A stretch of 64,000 nt of DNA from Thalassia testudinum (taxonomy: Eukaryota; Streptophyta; Magnoliopsida; Alismatales; Hydrocharitaceae): NCBI GenBank assembly GCA_037157565.1, contig JAZHRO010000013.1, forward strand, positions 75,943,501 to 76,007,500. The letters are read 5' to 3'. Shown one piece after another: positions 1-12,765 of this stretch; position 1 is the first letter of the stretch; the number at the start of each line of letters is the position of its first letter. The notes beneath the pieces are model-generated. The model did not search any database. It saw only the letters and a program-made list of their open reading frames with translations, and had not been told where the DNA came from. The position numbers and the translations under genes were made by a program.

Positions 1-1793
1 AGCACAACAATTGACCCTTGAGATAGCTACAGATGTTTGGCCTACGAATGGTGTGTTGCATAGTAATGACACAAGGTTCACGCAAGTAGCATTTGATCTA
101 GATGTGCCTATAGCCTTGAAGAAGGCTCCATGGACCTATACTTCACATCCTATATCCAAACACATTTCCATGACATGGCTTGGTCCATTATTCAGGTAGT
201 TTGCAACAACCCTCTCAACTATATTGATTCCCTTTTCACATCATGAGGCACTCCTTGATCCGAAGTGCAAGCAGGCTATGGATGGGAAGATATGTGCACT
301 CTAATCATGTGGAACCTGGAAATTCATAGAACCACCATTGGATGCTACTTTAGTTGGCTTTACATGGTTGTTTATTGTAATCAAATAACCACCCATTCCC
401 TTTCAAAGAATGGTTATTTACTATAAAGCATAACCCAGATGGCTCTATTTAACGATACAAGGCCAGGCTTGTAGTGAAGGGCATTACTCAGGCTTGCAGT
501 GTAGATTTTTATCACACATGCTCTTTTGTTGCCCTACTTCCTACAGTCCAAATTCTCACATAGTAGTAGTACAACGTGATTGGCCTTTACATCAATTGGA
601 TGTGAAAAGTACCTTCTTATATGGAGATTCATTGGAGGTGGTTTACATGCAGCAACCGCATGGATTTGAGGTTTGAGGGGAGTATTATGTTGATTGAGGA
701 AGACAATATATGGGTTTACGCAATCCTTGAACTTGGTTCTAGAAACTCTCTGAAGTTGTTTAGACTCTGGATTTTGCTGATCCTCAACTGATTATTCCTT
801 GTTTGTGCATCAAACTTCCCGATAGATGGTAGTGATGCTCGTTTATGTTGATGATATAATCCTTACGGATGATGATGCTTAAGGGATTTGCAACATGTAG
901 AAATGCTTGATGGAGCTTTGTGATCAAAGACTTAGGTCCCCTTCGATATTTACTTAGGATCGAGGTTGCTTATAACAAATGAACTGTTGTGCTATCTCAA
1001 AGGAAGTATGTGATGAATTTGTTGTAGGAAACTAATATGTCAGGGCCAAACTGGCATATATTACCATAGATCCAAAGGCCCATCTATATGGCAAGAGTGT
1101 AGCACAAGTTGATGCTTGTCAGTTTAGGACCTTAGTGGGATAGTTCTTATATTTGACTATTACTCGTCCTGACATCTCATTGGTTGTTGGAAACTTTAGT
1201 AGATTCATGCACAAGCAAACTAAGGTGCATTAGGATGTAGTTATGATAGTACTCAGGTGCATAAAGTCTTCACCAGGAAAAGAGCTCTCGTTCACCAGAG
1301 GCATATCCTTCAACATTGTAGCCTACACAGATGCAAATTATGCGGGATGTCTTAAGGATAGAAAATTTATAACAAGCCTTTATTATATAGCGAGGAATTT
1401 TGTGACTTGGAGAAGCAAGAAGTAAGGAGTTGTTTCTAGATCAAGTGTTGAGTTTGAATATCACGCCATGGTGCAAACTGTGATAAGAGATGATGTCGAT
1501 ATGTTCTGTGTTGAGTGAACTACATATTTCTATTGACTCTCTTATGGAGATAATATATGATAACAAAACTTACATGCTTAATATTCCAATGTTTCATGAA
1601 CAAACAAAATATGTAGAAGTGGATTGCCATTATACAAGAGGTCTCATCTAGAAGAGACTTATTAGAACCACTCATTTTTCTTCCCAAGATTACACAGTGT
1701 ATGTCTTCACCAAGGCTCTCCTGAAGTCTTCATTTGACAAATGTTGTTCCAAGTTGAACGTGATGATCATCTATGCTTCAGTTTGAGGGAGAG
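1..1793 (+). pseudogene. Decayed Ty1/copia pol (reverse transcriptase and RNase H), 5' end outside window
   Basis: Broken reading frames on the plus strand carry copia pol landmarks in the right order. WPLHQLDVKSTFLYGD lies near 580-627, a reverse-transcriptase catalytic YVDD near 844-855, an RNase H start YTDANYAG near 1324-1347 followed by VTWRSKK, and a pol C-terminal stretch (VFTKAL, then CSKLN) near 1705-1760. In copia elements these domains copy the RNA and remove it from the hybrid. Numerous stop codons and frameshifts mean no polyprotein can be made. The polypurine stretch at 1781-1793 directly precedes the 3' LTR, as expected for the end of the internal region. Gag, protease and integrase, if present, lie upstream of position 1. 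Identification as copia is secure; lineage is not determined. Confidence 0.85.
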
Positions 1794-1962
1794 TGTTAAG
1801 ATTAGTCTATTTCTCTAGTTTAGATTATTGTTCATCTTTTGTGAATTTTGTAAGGGCCTCTTATGTAATTTTCACTTTTCTAATATTCTATATAACGAGG
1901 ATTAGAGTTTCTACTAGAACCAGGATGCTTATTTCTTCTAAAAATAGTCTTTCAAACATTCA
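1794..1962 (+). repeat. Probable 3' LTR of the copia element
   Basis: A TGTTAAGATTAG start follows directly on a purine tract, the usual junction of polypurine tract and 3' LTR. The end is set at ...CAAACATTCA near 1962 because the sequence character changes there. The 5' LTR is outside the window, so the end point is only a guess. Confidence 0.5.
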
Positions 1963-2885
1963 CCATGGTTCAGATTTTGTGCTTCCCCCCATCAGAAAAA
2001 CAGATTACTGTATACAGCTGTCAAGTATGGCAAAGTAAAGAGCATGATTCAACATAAGGCAATGAGTACAGAAGTTTAACAGCCCCAGACAGACACTAGC
2101 TTAAATCATAAGATTATTCTCATAAGCACCGTTAAGTAGAATAGACGGGAGAAGGTAAATCCTGGAAGAAAGATCTTCCATCATTAGAACTGCAATTCTG
2201 AAAGATCCATGTTCTGCCTCGACCTATGTTAAAACCTTTCCACCATTACTACCGAATTGAAATGCTGCAAATTGCAAGTTGCAACTCCGTGCCACAGCCA
2301 AGATCTCCAATATGGTGCCCCCTTTCCCCCTGCTTGGTTGCTCAGAGCTAATTGGTGTCAAAATGAATGTCTGTAACATAGTTGCATGGGGGTGTACTAA
2401 CTAATTGTATGGTTGATGTCTAGGTGCTTTTATTTAACCAAAATATGATTAAACTCCATATAGTTCTTGCAAACAAATCACCAAATACAAGTGGATCACA
2501 CTATTATAAAGTTCTGTGAGCATGAACAGTGCTCACTTAATACCATGCAGTGGAAATTTCCTTGTGATGGAGAACAAATTCTTAGCATTATGGCTGGATT
2601 AATATCCTAGAAATTCAAACCTTGAGTGAGAACATCTTAAAAAGAAGTGGTGTGGCATGCTTGCAGACGTGGCAGACTTCAATTTCCTAAGCCTATCAGA
2701 TGGGTCCTCCTGGTGCACCTAGATATGCTTAAACAGACTTCAGAGTCCAATTACATTAACTTGACAAAGGCATTACATATTCAACAACTAAATGAGCAAT
2801 TTACAGCATAAGATCCTTTTACAAAACCTGGTTATGACCAGAGCCCTGACCTCTCTCCATCAATCAGCATGATATAAACATAAAA
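1963..2885. other. 3' flank / probable 3' UTR of the minus-strand gene
   Basis: No open frame or repeat is recognised here. The stretch lies downstream, on the minus strand, of the stop codon at 2886-2888 and probably includes its 3' untranslated region. No clear polyadenylation point could be chosen. Confidence 0.3.
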
Positions 2886-5800
2886 CTAGTGACCGATAGA
2901 TTCTGTGCATAAAAGTATTTCTGTTGGCTGTTCTCCAAATGAAGCATTGGTAACCTCAGAAGAAACTTCACAATAAGGGAGGTGTGCAGAGCTAACATTT
3001 GGGTGGCGTGGGTGTTGCATTTGAATGGGGGTTTGCTTTGAGCCTCTTGTAACACAAAACTGATTCATCTATTCTTGAAAATGGGTAATTATTGATCTGG
3101 TGTGAATAGTTGATCATCCTTTAAATTTTCAAAAAAAAGGAGAGGTCTGTGTATGTGATCTACTTTAGTAAGCAATTAACAAACCTCACAGCACAGAGAC
3201 ACTTCTGACCAGTCTTGTTGGCAAATAAGAGAAATAATTAATTAACCAAGTCACTGTGCTATATTCATATCTTTTTGAAGAAATACATACAAAAGATAAA
3301 ATTTAAACGATCACTCCACTGCACTTAACTACCGATGACACAAAAAATCTGATTAGCACTCAACCACAAATAGGAGAATAATGCCCTCAATTAATTTAAG
3401 TATTCTCGTAAGCCCAGGATTTTCCACAAGACTCTAGTGAATGGGAAAGGTCTCCAAATCTACAGTCAAAGGGAGAAAAAAAAGAAACAAACCTCTTCCC
3501 ATTTTTTCTGGAGCTCTAGAAGTTCACGACAGTATGCGAGACATTCAGCATGATATGCAGCAGCTAGATCCTTTATCAAAGCTTTCCTTTTTATAATACC
3601 TATCACTGAAAAGAGAAAATGAGGAATCGATCATAGATAAAGCAAACCAATTCCCATGAATTTGAAAGTACTGACAGCCACAAGTAGTATAATCAGGTAA
3701 ATCAGCAAAGTTTTTCAAAAAGAACCAACAAGGTTGCATTCAAAGGACACAGGTTTTGTGCAGGATGCTAACACCTTCAATTTTCCCTGTATATCAACCT
3801 TTTCTTTTTAACTGTGTTTCAACCCTTTTGTTTTGAGCAGATCCTGAGGGTCAAAGGAGGACGTCGTTTTCTTATGATCCCAAATGCAAGAGGTCATTGA
3901 ATAATGATGACCATCAAAGTGGAACCTCATTTTTTATTGCATTATAATTGAGTGAACCTGATGAAAGTCAGCAGAACAATAGTAGAGGCATGAAGACTGG
4001 AGCTTCTTGTAGTGCTAGCAAGAATTCAAGTGAATGAACACATACACAAGTGTGTAAATAATTTGTGCAATCACAAGGTACATGCACAACTTTGTGGCAA
4101 CATAGAAGGAACTCATTCCTGATAGAGGCAATAGGATATTTATTGAAGGTAGCCAAAATGAAGATCAGAGAAGTTTGTTACCAATTGAAAGTAAAAAAGA
4201 CAGCAATTTCAAGGGTAGTTGAAAAAAGAAGCAATGAAGATCATAGAAAGATGTGGGGCCAAGAGGGGAGAATGTAAAAGGAGGGAAATGGATCTTTCTT
4301 TCAGAATACACCCTTAATTAGACAGCGAAGAGAATGCACTAGTACTCAAGTTTAAATCTTCTGGATATAGAAGTCATCCAAAATCAAACTGCCACCCTAA
4401 TAAGCAATACAGATAGCCAATTTTTTAATATATGTGGATGTCCTATTGATGGAAGCCCTCCTTTCGATGCACTACCAGATTCGTGTGTAAAGAAAGGGTC
4501 CGTTCAAGCTAAAGTTTAATCAAGCAATCACACAAGAATAAGGCACGAGAATTGGCTACCCAGTTCAAACTTTATGAAAGTGTACATCTAGGGAGGGAGT
4601 GCAAACCATCGAAATATGCACTCAATAGCAAGTAAAAATTCAGTACAATGTGAAAATATTGTTCTCTCTTTTTTTTTTTCCTTTGGTTGCATGCCCCAGG
4701 GCAGGAGCTGTGGATCCTCCTTTATAGATGCCCGAGTGGTTGTACTAACCGTCAGTCAATCCATGAATCCCGAGATCTCTGGGATTCCGCCCCTTTTATA
4801 ACAAACAGGGACATTATGGACACATCATTCACATTACGCACGTCACCTGGTTTCATTGGGAGTCGTGGGTAACGGGCTGTAGACTAGCCCAACCATTCCC
4901 TGGTAGATATTTGCCAGGGAGGTTTGCTGATGCAAACGACTAACTACTTTGCCGACTAACCGATTTTGAGAGACCAATTGTTTTTCTAGTCAGGTTTCTT
5001 GAGCTTGGTACTGAATTTGTCTGCTTGAGTTAAGTAGGTGGATGCCTATCCACTTGGCATTATGTTTTAGGGCCTGTTCTTTGGGCCTTCGTGGGCCTTT
5101 GTAAGTTGGACTTCGAGGGGTATTTTTCCTACCTCCTCACATATGGATTTCATTTCCCTTGCCTTCTTCTCCAAGCATTACATACGTACGATACCAACTT
5201 CAATTCAAATTTTGTAGCCATTATAAACATAATTACAAAATGCCAAAAACAACCATTTCCAAGCATAAAGAAGGAAAATTTATAAGAGGAGGAAATGGAA
5301 TCTTTCAGAATAAGCCCTCAATTAGCCATGTAAATGTACATACTATTATTTGAATCGAAATGTGTTGAGTATACTAGTCATCGGAAATCAAACCATTATC
5401 TAAATGACAGTAAACCACACAGATAGCAATTATTAAATAAGGATTCTGTATGGATTTCTTTTTCCTTACCTTCTCCTTTTCCAAACATCACACAAGTACC
5501 GCGCCAACCCTCAGTTGGAATTCTACATACATTATACAGCCTAGACGCCATCTGAACCAGATTAGCAACTCCATCCAAAGTAACGATATCAAACCATTAA
5601 AACAACTCTCTCTTCTGATTGATGACCAACCTTCGGATAGCTGGCATGCAAATCTTTCATTTTATTTCATTTTTAATGTATTTCAGAGGTCCATAAAGAA
5701 TTGGTTTCACAAATAAGTCATGCAGAATTCGTCCAGAAGATCACTGATCAGTAGGAATGTCGCATGGTGGCGAGCACGCGGGTGATTTAGTCGATTCGAA

Positions 5801-6180
5801 ATGTTTAGCAACAATACAGATTTTCCTTAATAAGTACATAAAATTGTAAAGATACTCTAATTCGATGCATTTTTCCGCACGTGACATTGCGACATCAGCA
5901 ACCCCCATAGGGCGAAAGACGGCACGAGATGTGGCGATTAGGTTGAGAAGATGCGAGGAGATCGAACTGACGTGCACAATCTGTTCACATAAGCATGGAT
6001 GTGGACTAATTTCCAAAGACGCCATAGAAAGATCACATCAGAACAACCGGTGACCTTAAGAGCAACGAAACGAAATTTGAAGGGAAAGGGGCGGAGGAGA
6101 TTTACTGCGGGAAGGGTCGATGGCGACGTCCGCCCCCTTCTCGGGGGGCGTCTTCTGATTCGGAGGCCCCTTTTGATCCA

Positions 6181-6181
<1 letters not shown>
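2886..6181 (-). CDS. Unidentified intron-containing plant gene (four exons proposed, model incomplete)
   Basis: Proposed minus-strand coding exons are 6181-6106 (begins MDQKGPPNQK), 5578-5470 (MASRLYNVCRIPTEGWRG...), 3605-3493 (IKRKALIKDLAAAYHAEC... ending LQKKWEE) and about 3068-2886 (ends CTESIGH, stop). Exon 5578-5470 ends in phase 1 at a GTAAGG donor. Exon 3605-3493 begins after TTTTCAG with two bases that complete a GTG codon, so these two join cleanly. Exon 3605-3493 ends in phase 0 at GTTTGT, and the last exon can begin in phase 0 after AATAG. Exon 1 ends in phase 1 (A before GTAAAT) and does not fit the CAG acceptor at 5579, so a short exon may be missing between them. The helical, lysine-rich KRKALIKDLAAAYH segment looks conserved and non-repetitive, but I cannot name the family or its function. 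A GA-repeat leader precedes the ATG. The intron at 3606-5469 holds a decayed copy of exon 5578-5470. Confidence 0.5.
4281..5240 (-). pseudogene. Decayed partial tandem duplication of an exon and intron of the 2886-6181 gene
   Basis: The segment 5155-5235 resembles the 3' half of exon 5578-5470: shared order is AACTGA..GGTTGG..GTA..TGTAATG.TTGGA.AAG..GAAG followed by a GCAAGG donor-like end. Intron sequence 5290-5450 likewise resembles 4281-4440 (shared words include TTTCAGAATA, AATTAG, AGTCATC and CAGATAGC). The two halves of the extra copy are separated by about 700 bp (4441-5154) of GC-richer sequence with CCCTGG/CCAGGG inverted words that I could not assign. The extra exon contains a stop in frame and is probably not used. 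Confidence 0.45.
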
Positions 6182-6220
<39 letters not shown>

Positions 6221-6240
6221 ACGTTTTAGGGCTCAGAACC
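6182..6240 (-). promoter_or_regulatory. 5' UTR (GA)n tract of the minus-strand gene
   Basis: A pure CT run on the plus strand at about 6184-6213 (GA on the sense strand) lies directly upstream of the minus-strand ATG at 6181. GA-repeat leaders are common in plant 5' UTRs and core promoters. Confidence 0.5.
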
Positions 6241-6904
6241 ATAGATGGAAACCGACGATCACTCTGGCTGGCTTTGGCTGTTGGCGCAGTGGAGGATGCG
6301 CGGAGTCAAGGGAGAAGAAAGGGGTTGGCTTTACTCGGGATGTATCTCGTACATTTTGCGGTAAGGCGCTCCGTTTGCTTGTAAGACCCAAATCATCTTG
6401 CCGTTCTTGTAGCGGAGGGCTACTTTACTTCAAAGTTACCAAATTCCGCATGTCTACGATGCCAATCTCTGAAGTAGCATCAGCGAAATTGCTTCGGTAT
6501 CCCAAAAAAAAAAAAAAGAAAGAAAAGCAAAGACTCGCAAAGAAGGGAGGTTTACCCTATCGGTGTCTTGCACGGAGTGTTAACGAACGTAGGTCAGCAT
6601 GTAAATGGAGGTTAAATAGTAGGGTTATATACTCACATAAATGAAGAGTTAACTCCCTGGATAAATGTTAAAATTGAGTTATTTTATTATTCTTAGTAAA
6701 TAGAGGTTAACTCCTTTTTTTTTTTTTTTATTTGTAGATAACTCTTAATGTAGACTAGCTCCAAAATGCTACGATCATAGGCATAAGTTTAACATGTGAG
6801 GAGGTAGGTAAGGATTTTTACAATAAGATATACCTCATGTTTGTGTTTAATTAACAAGAAGAAATGTCATGTGTCTGTGCTTTATAAAGATTTAATATTT
6901 GTCG
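6241..6904. other. Upstream region of the minus-strand gene, no feature recognised
   Basis: Probable promoter side of the gene. It holds an A13 run near 6504-6516, a T-run near 6714-6730, and two AGTTAACTCC/GGTTAACTCC words near 6648 and 6706. No gene is seen. Confidence 0.3.
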
Positions 6905-9713
6905 GGGGTAATAAGGGAAATGATCTTTCGATCATCATTGGGTTTGGGCAATTTAGTGTTAAAGGCCCTAATTGGTGCTTGCAAAATATGTTGAGTAAGT
7001 AGGGGGATATCCTGTGAAATTAAGGGACATTTCCCTTATTGAATTAGTCTTTAAGTGTGAAGTTTTCATTTTGTTGATGTTTTTAGTTCTTTTATCATGT
7101 ATTCTTAGGTTAAGTTTCTCAAAAGAACATGCCTTACATCTAAAGGAATAAATATATATGTGTCAATCAAGTTAAGTTACAAAAAAATTATTTCTCATTT
7201 TCCAATTATGAATAAGAGATATCTTAAATCTCAAAAATTAGGATTTACAAGTAAACTCTTGTAAATAACATTTTCTACGGACATGATATAGTTACATAAT
7301 GTGAATGCACACTTTAGTGGTGAGGGGGGGGGGGGGGGGGGGGGGGTGTGTTAGTGTACTTGTGTAATAAACTAAGAATTAGTTAAGGAGTAAGAGACAT
7401 CTTGTATAAGGTGGGAAATGGTCTTTTGATCATCATTGAGTTTGGGAAAATTTGTTTTCAAGGTCCTAATTGGTGTGTGACGACCCAAGTTCCGCTAAAT
7501 GACGAGATTCAAGTCGTCATGTGCTAACAACTAACACAAAAAACGCGTAAGATCGCAGTCACCCAACATAGCGTCATAAAACATCAATAGCCAATATACA
7601 TTCATAATGCATCAAATAAAAGAAACTAAATTACTGATAATATAGTTGAAAATCACCCTAAATAGAAATAAAAGTCCCGTACACCTATCAAAACAATTGG
7701 AATTAAAATTCTAATAGCGAAAAGGAAACCACTACTATGAGCCACTGGCTTAGTACGGACTATCTCCTCAGGTAGGACTCGGTTCTGTAGAAGTCTGATT
7801 AACAGTAGCTGCGACACCTGATTACTCAGCAACACCTAAGTTTGGAACCTGAGACAAAACGTCAATGAAAACTAAGTAGAGTAAAACAATTAAACATGTA
7901 ACTCAAGGAATAGAGTACAGGAAAAAGGCACTATGTTGATAGTTCGTCTGTTTATAATTTATTGCATATCAAGTCCCTTTATGTAATTTGCTCATATTCT
8001 TATTGTTATCAAACTATCAATCAAGATTTCGTGTAGCTTCCTATGGTGCAAGATCGGTATAAACCACCTTCTGGCCGGGAGGATTGCTTATATCCATCGA
8101 GTCGCTACGCTCCGTCACCGTGGGGTCATCACAAAAAGGGGTAGCGACTACGTCATGTAGCGTGAACATGTACAAGCGCTGTGTACGCTGAACCACAGAC
8201 AACCAATGACCAACCCATTGGCTGAGAAGAATCACTCCAAACCTCAAGCCCTACAATTCGCTATCCTAGTTGGTCGCTAAGCCTAACTAAAGAGTCATAG
8301 GGAGGTCAGCCACTTCCTGAGCCAGCCTCTGAACCCGATTTGAAAAGACCAAAAGCTACGGCTGAAAACCCGGCAAGTAGCGGAGCTGAAAACCAGTTAT
8401 CTATTCTTTTTATTTTCCCGACATATCCGTCGTATGATATATCCAATTACCAGATAACTATAGCTCTTATTTTGTCAATTCCAAGAACCTTTAGTAATTT
8501 CATATTACTAATACCAGGGTTAACAATTATTTATATTATCTCCTAATTTATTCATTCACAAGTAATTTTCATCTTGTACTAGTGGTTCCATATTATTTAA
8601 ATATTTCTAAAGATAATAAAACTTATTTTATGGAAAACATGGTTTGTTTCATGCATGCGATAATAGGTGATGGGAACACCATCATGAGCTCTAACTAGCT
8701 CATTTCGACCTAGAAAAGAGAACAAAAGGTCCTACATAACCTAAAGACAAGTCTAATTCAAGGAAGAACTGTTATAAGAAGAAAATATGAAATAAATGGT
8801 AAACTGCAATTTTACCATTGCAGTACATCAACAGGATTTCTCATAGGCTAAACATAGGTAAATTGGACTTAACAAGAGTAAAAGTGGGATGGTTCAGTCA
8901 GAAAAGGGTTATTGTGAGATCTAAGAATTTAATGACATTTTGTAACCCTAAAACAAGCTCACTTAATTTAACAAGGTTCTGGTCAAGATAAAAATCAACT
9001 AAACCCTCTAAAAATCATGGAAAAATATCCCCTAGGGTTTAGAACCTTCAAATTAGCCTTTGGAACCTATTTTGACCTACCTTGGGGTCCTAGTTCATTA
9101 TTTGACCTAATTTGGGTTTTTGTGTAACATATCCAGTCAAACATGGTAAAACTTAAAATCCAACTTAACCATTGGATTCCTTAGGTTCAAATTAGGTTTG
9201 TACCAAAATTTAGACCTAAGGGAAGGTCACCTTGACTTACTTTGTAAAATAGTCCACTTAATTACATTTTGACCCATAGCTTTTGAAAACCCTTGCGCAA
9301 ACCCCCCTATCTTCCTCGCCACTCTTTGAATTTAGGTACCCTCTGCCATTACAGCGGAGGAGTCCTACTCCGGTGAGGATTTGAGGAGGATTTCTCCCCG
9401 AATCCTCAGAGATCTCCTCCCAGATTTGGAAGGCAGATTCTCTGAGGAATTCCCTACCGTTTGAACATGATCCCAAGATATGATTTGCACCCAATTTCTA
9501 GTGCAAACGCTCGAGATAATTGGGTATCATCCACACCTTCCATCTATGGCGAGATCCTTGCGATTGGAAACTTGCCTTCCAAGCACAAGGACCTTGGCCA
9601 ACAGCTATAAAAGGACTCCCGGTCCTTGCCACATCTTTTCAAGCTTGAATTGGTCGCAGAACACCCCTAATTTCTTCCTCCCTCTTCTCCAGCCAACTGC
9701 CACCATACCAGTG

Positions 9714-12412
9714 TGTTACGAACGTGGGCACCAGACGTAGTTTAAGATGTCTGGAACCCTTCTCAGACGTCTGGTATTAAATTTTTTCGACGTACGGGTT
9801 CGCGTTTGCTCGCGCATGCGTGCGCAGACTGAACCCGCCGCCTTCGTTCTTCGCTTTTCTCTCCCTCCCTGAAGACGACGCTACTTCTTTTCTCTCTCTC
9901 CCCGCTGCCATCAAATACCATCGCCCTCACCCTCACTCCACCGCCTTCTCTTCTCCTTCTCCCTGCTAGCGAGAGTGTGAGCGAGCGAGTGAGCGAGTGC
10001 GGCAACAGCGGCTGCTGCGAGCGTGCGGGAAGGAGGAGTTGTTGCGAGAGGAAGAAGAAGCTCGACCATGAGGGTGCGAGCTTGCCGGGGCAGCTAGAGC
10101 CGGCCGGCGGGGGAGCAGCGAGCGTGGGGTGTCGCGGAGGAGTTGCTGCAGCTCGAGCAGCAGGCGAACGCGGCGCGACGCGGTCGTGCATCGTGGGTGG
10201 AGAGCGAAAAGGGTCCTGATTCTGGGAAAATTTCCCAGAATCAGACATCTAGACTTACATCCAGACGACACAGAAGACGTCTGGAGGAAGGTCCGGACAT
10301 CTGACAGGTACAATATTTTCCTACCTTCTTTTATTTACGCGTGTACGGCCATGAAGCCGTCCGCCGCGTTCACTGCGCCTCTTCGTGATGAGAGCGGGTG
10401 CGTGTGTGCGCAGGTGTTGTTCGGGAGGGCTCGAGGGCTCGCCATCCCACACAGATCAGACGTCTGGGCGCAGTGCTAGACGACGGAGAGGACCTTCAGA
10501 CGTCCGGGGTGACAATCGGACGTCTGGGAACTAAGAACAGACGATCCAGTGGGCTTCTGGACGTCTGAAGGACTACGCAGACTGAGGTATGGCCTGATCG
10601 ACATTTTAAGATGTCTGGAAGAAGTTCCAGACGTCTGATTTTGGACAGACTCGTCGGTTTTGACCCGTTTAGGGTCCGTTCGGAATTCGTTTTCCCCGTT
10701 TCAAGTTTCGTTCTACCCAGATTTATTTCCTCTACCTGTTTACTGTAATTGTATACTGTTCTGAGAAACTCCTTGTGTTGATCCTTGTGTTAGGACCCCA
10801 TTCCGTTGCGATTTTGGGGGTTGCAGAGGCGCGCGGGATTGCCGACCACGCCCCCAGTACTCCCGATTTCGCTGGTAGAGTGGCCATTTAATTTATTTAA
10901 CAAAATTTGTACAATTACGAAACAATTAATAGAGACAAGGGCATTGCATGAACCCTAGGACTGAGAAATTAGATTGAATGATAGATCCTAGGATATTGCA
11001 TGAATCTTAGGCCTGGAAAACTAGATTGAATGATAAATCCTAGGGTATGGCATGAATCCTAGGACTGGAAAACTAGTTGAATATATAAACATTGCAATCT
11101 TGGAAAAGTGAAAAGGAAATGATAACTGCTTGTAAATTGGTTAACAGTTGCCTGTTATGAATGAATAAATACGGTTGAGAACATGGGTTATATGAATATA
11201 AAGCTGGAACGGTGAAGCCTAAATTGGCTGAGTTAGAAGAGCATGAACCCTACGGGAAATTAGGAGTAGAGCTCCTGGAAATAAATGGAATGGAACTGAG
11301 AAAGTAAAACGTGAAAGTGTGTTGTCTCTTGGGTACTTGGTACCAAAGAAAGCACATATTACCTCTTAGTGTAGAGGGGAGCTTGCCGCCCTCAGGTTGA
11401 GACTGGGGTAGGTTTGGCCACTTTGCACCGACTTTCTGGCCCTCGTGTACACAGTACCGAGGAGAGCTACTAGTGTAGGGAGAGCACTAGCTACCCCACG
11501 GGCCCCAGGGTTATGCTAGCTCTCCTACACCAACTTGTTAGGCCCACTGGGCAAACCAGGGTAGTCAGGCGAGGGTGCGTGGACTTTGGAGGGGCTGGAC
11601 CCCTGTTACTGAGAGGGCTCTGCCGTATGCTAGTTTCGTGCTGTGCTTTGGGCGCACCTGTTAACGGAAATGACTGACCGCGTGCCAGTGCGGGGTAGCT
11701 ACCCGTGCATTTATCGCGCGTGCCGTAGTCACTGTTACGTCTGTCAGCGACCTTGGGGTGGTTGACTGAGTGTAGGACCACCACAGGGGACTCTCTCGGC
11801 CAGGAGAGCACCACGTGTTACTTCTACTTTTTGGGAAAGACTGCAATCAAGATCGTGCCTACGAGGAACATTCAAGATCAAGAGAAGGATCTGAGAAATG
11901 ATCAATAGTGAATAAATGGAAAAATATAAAGAAAGAAAGTAAAAATATATCAGCTACTATACACTCTACCGTTTCTTTTAGCTTTTAGTTGCCACTTTAC
12001 TCAGCGTTTCATTGACGTGTCACCCTTGTTACCTTTTCAGGATCAGGTGTTGAGTAGCCAGAGTCAGCGGCTGTAGAGGGCACTGGGCCTAGTAGAGCCC
12101 AGTAGTGTTACCTGTAGTACCTTCTGTACTTTTCTTTCCGATGTAGTGAGTAGCTTTCTGTTACTCCCTGTACTCTCTTTATTGTAAGCTTCATGTTATG
12201 TACATGTTTATTTCTCTTCTGTTGTGGTGGTGTATACTGTAGTATTTCCTTTCTTTACTGCTGTATTTTGTTACTACTAGTTATATACAAGGTGAATGTG
12301 GTTTATTTTACTGCTCTTTTGGTTACTTTCTCGTTGGACGACTGGGTCTTGGGATCAGTCGAGTCGGTCCAATTCTCGTGTCTCATAGGGATTCGGGAAT
12401 CGGGTCGTTACA
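9714..12412 (+). mobile_element. Family A solo LTR (2699 bp)
   Basis: Begins TGTTACGAACG and ends CGGGTCGTTACA, with perfect TSD CAGTG at 9709-9713 and 12413-12417. The ends form a short inverted repeat (TGTTACGA against TGTAACGA). It contains a 29-bp palindrome at about 10220-10248, with arms CTGATTCTGGGAAA and TTTCCCAGAATCAG around one central base. Multiple CAGACGTCTG-like motifs occur, densest at 10240-10640. A degenerate minisatellite of about 52 bp lies at about 10932-11082 (CCTAGGA...AGATTGAATGATA). No open frame of retroelement type is present. It sits inside the family C LTR 8668-16858. Confidence 0.88.
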
Positions 12413-12765
12413 CAGTGGCAAAGTCATCTCCGCCTTGCTCCTCCGCGTCGCGCCATACCCGCATGCGCTCCTTCGACCCCTTCGTCGTCGCCGTCATCTT
12501 CACCTCAGGGCCTTCTTCTCTGACAATGGCACACACGCATCACTAGTCCTCTGCCTTTCCCCCTTTGTCTAACTTCCCTCAGTATGTTCATCTCTCTCCA
12601 ACTTTTATTTTCCCCCACTTAATTTCATAAAACCCCCCTCGATAGCCACCGACCACCTCCATCTCCCTCATCTTCGGCCAACCACCGGCGAGGCGAATCC
12701 ATCGCTTCACCCCTCCACACGCCTCTCCACCCACCTCAGCACCTTCGCCATCACTCCTTGATCAC

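Noticed and set aside
4681..4920. GC-richer island with CCCTGG/CCAGGG inverted words as a small transposon
   Set aside because: Arms are too short, and no TSD or second copy in the window could be found.
5741..6025. 94-codon open frame on the minus strand (MASLEISPHPC...)
   Set aside because: It lies in the probable first intron of the 2886-6181 gene, lacks fitting splice phases and shows no domain.
9763..10479. Arg/Ser-rich open frames of 115-161 codons on both strands
   Set aside because: They lie inside the family A LTR, which is noncoding, and are not conserved in frame in the other A copies.
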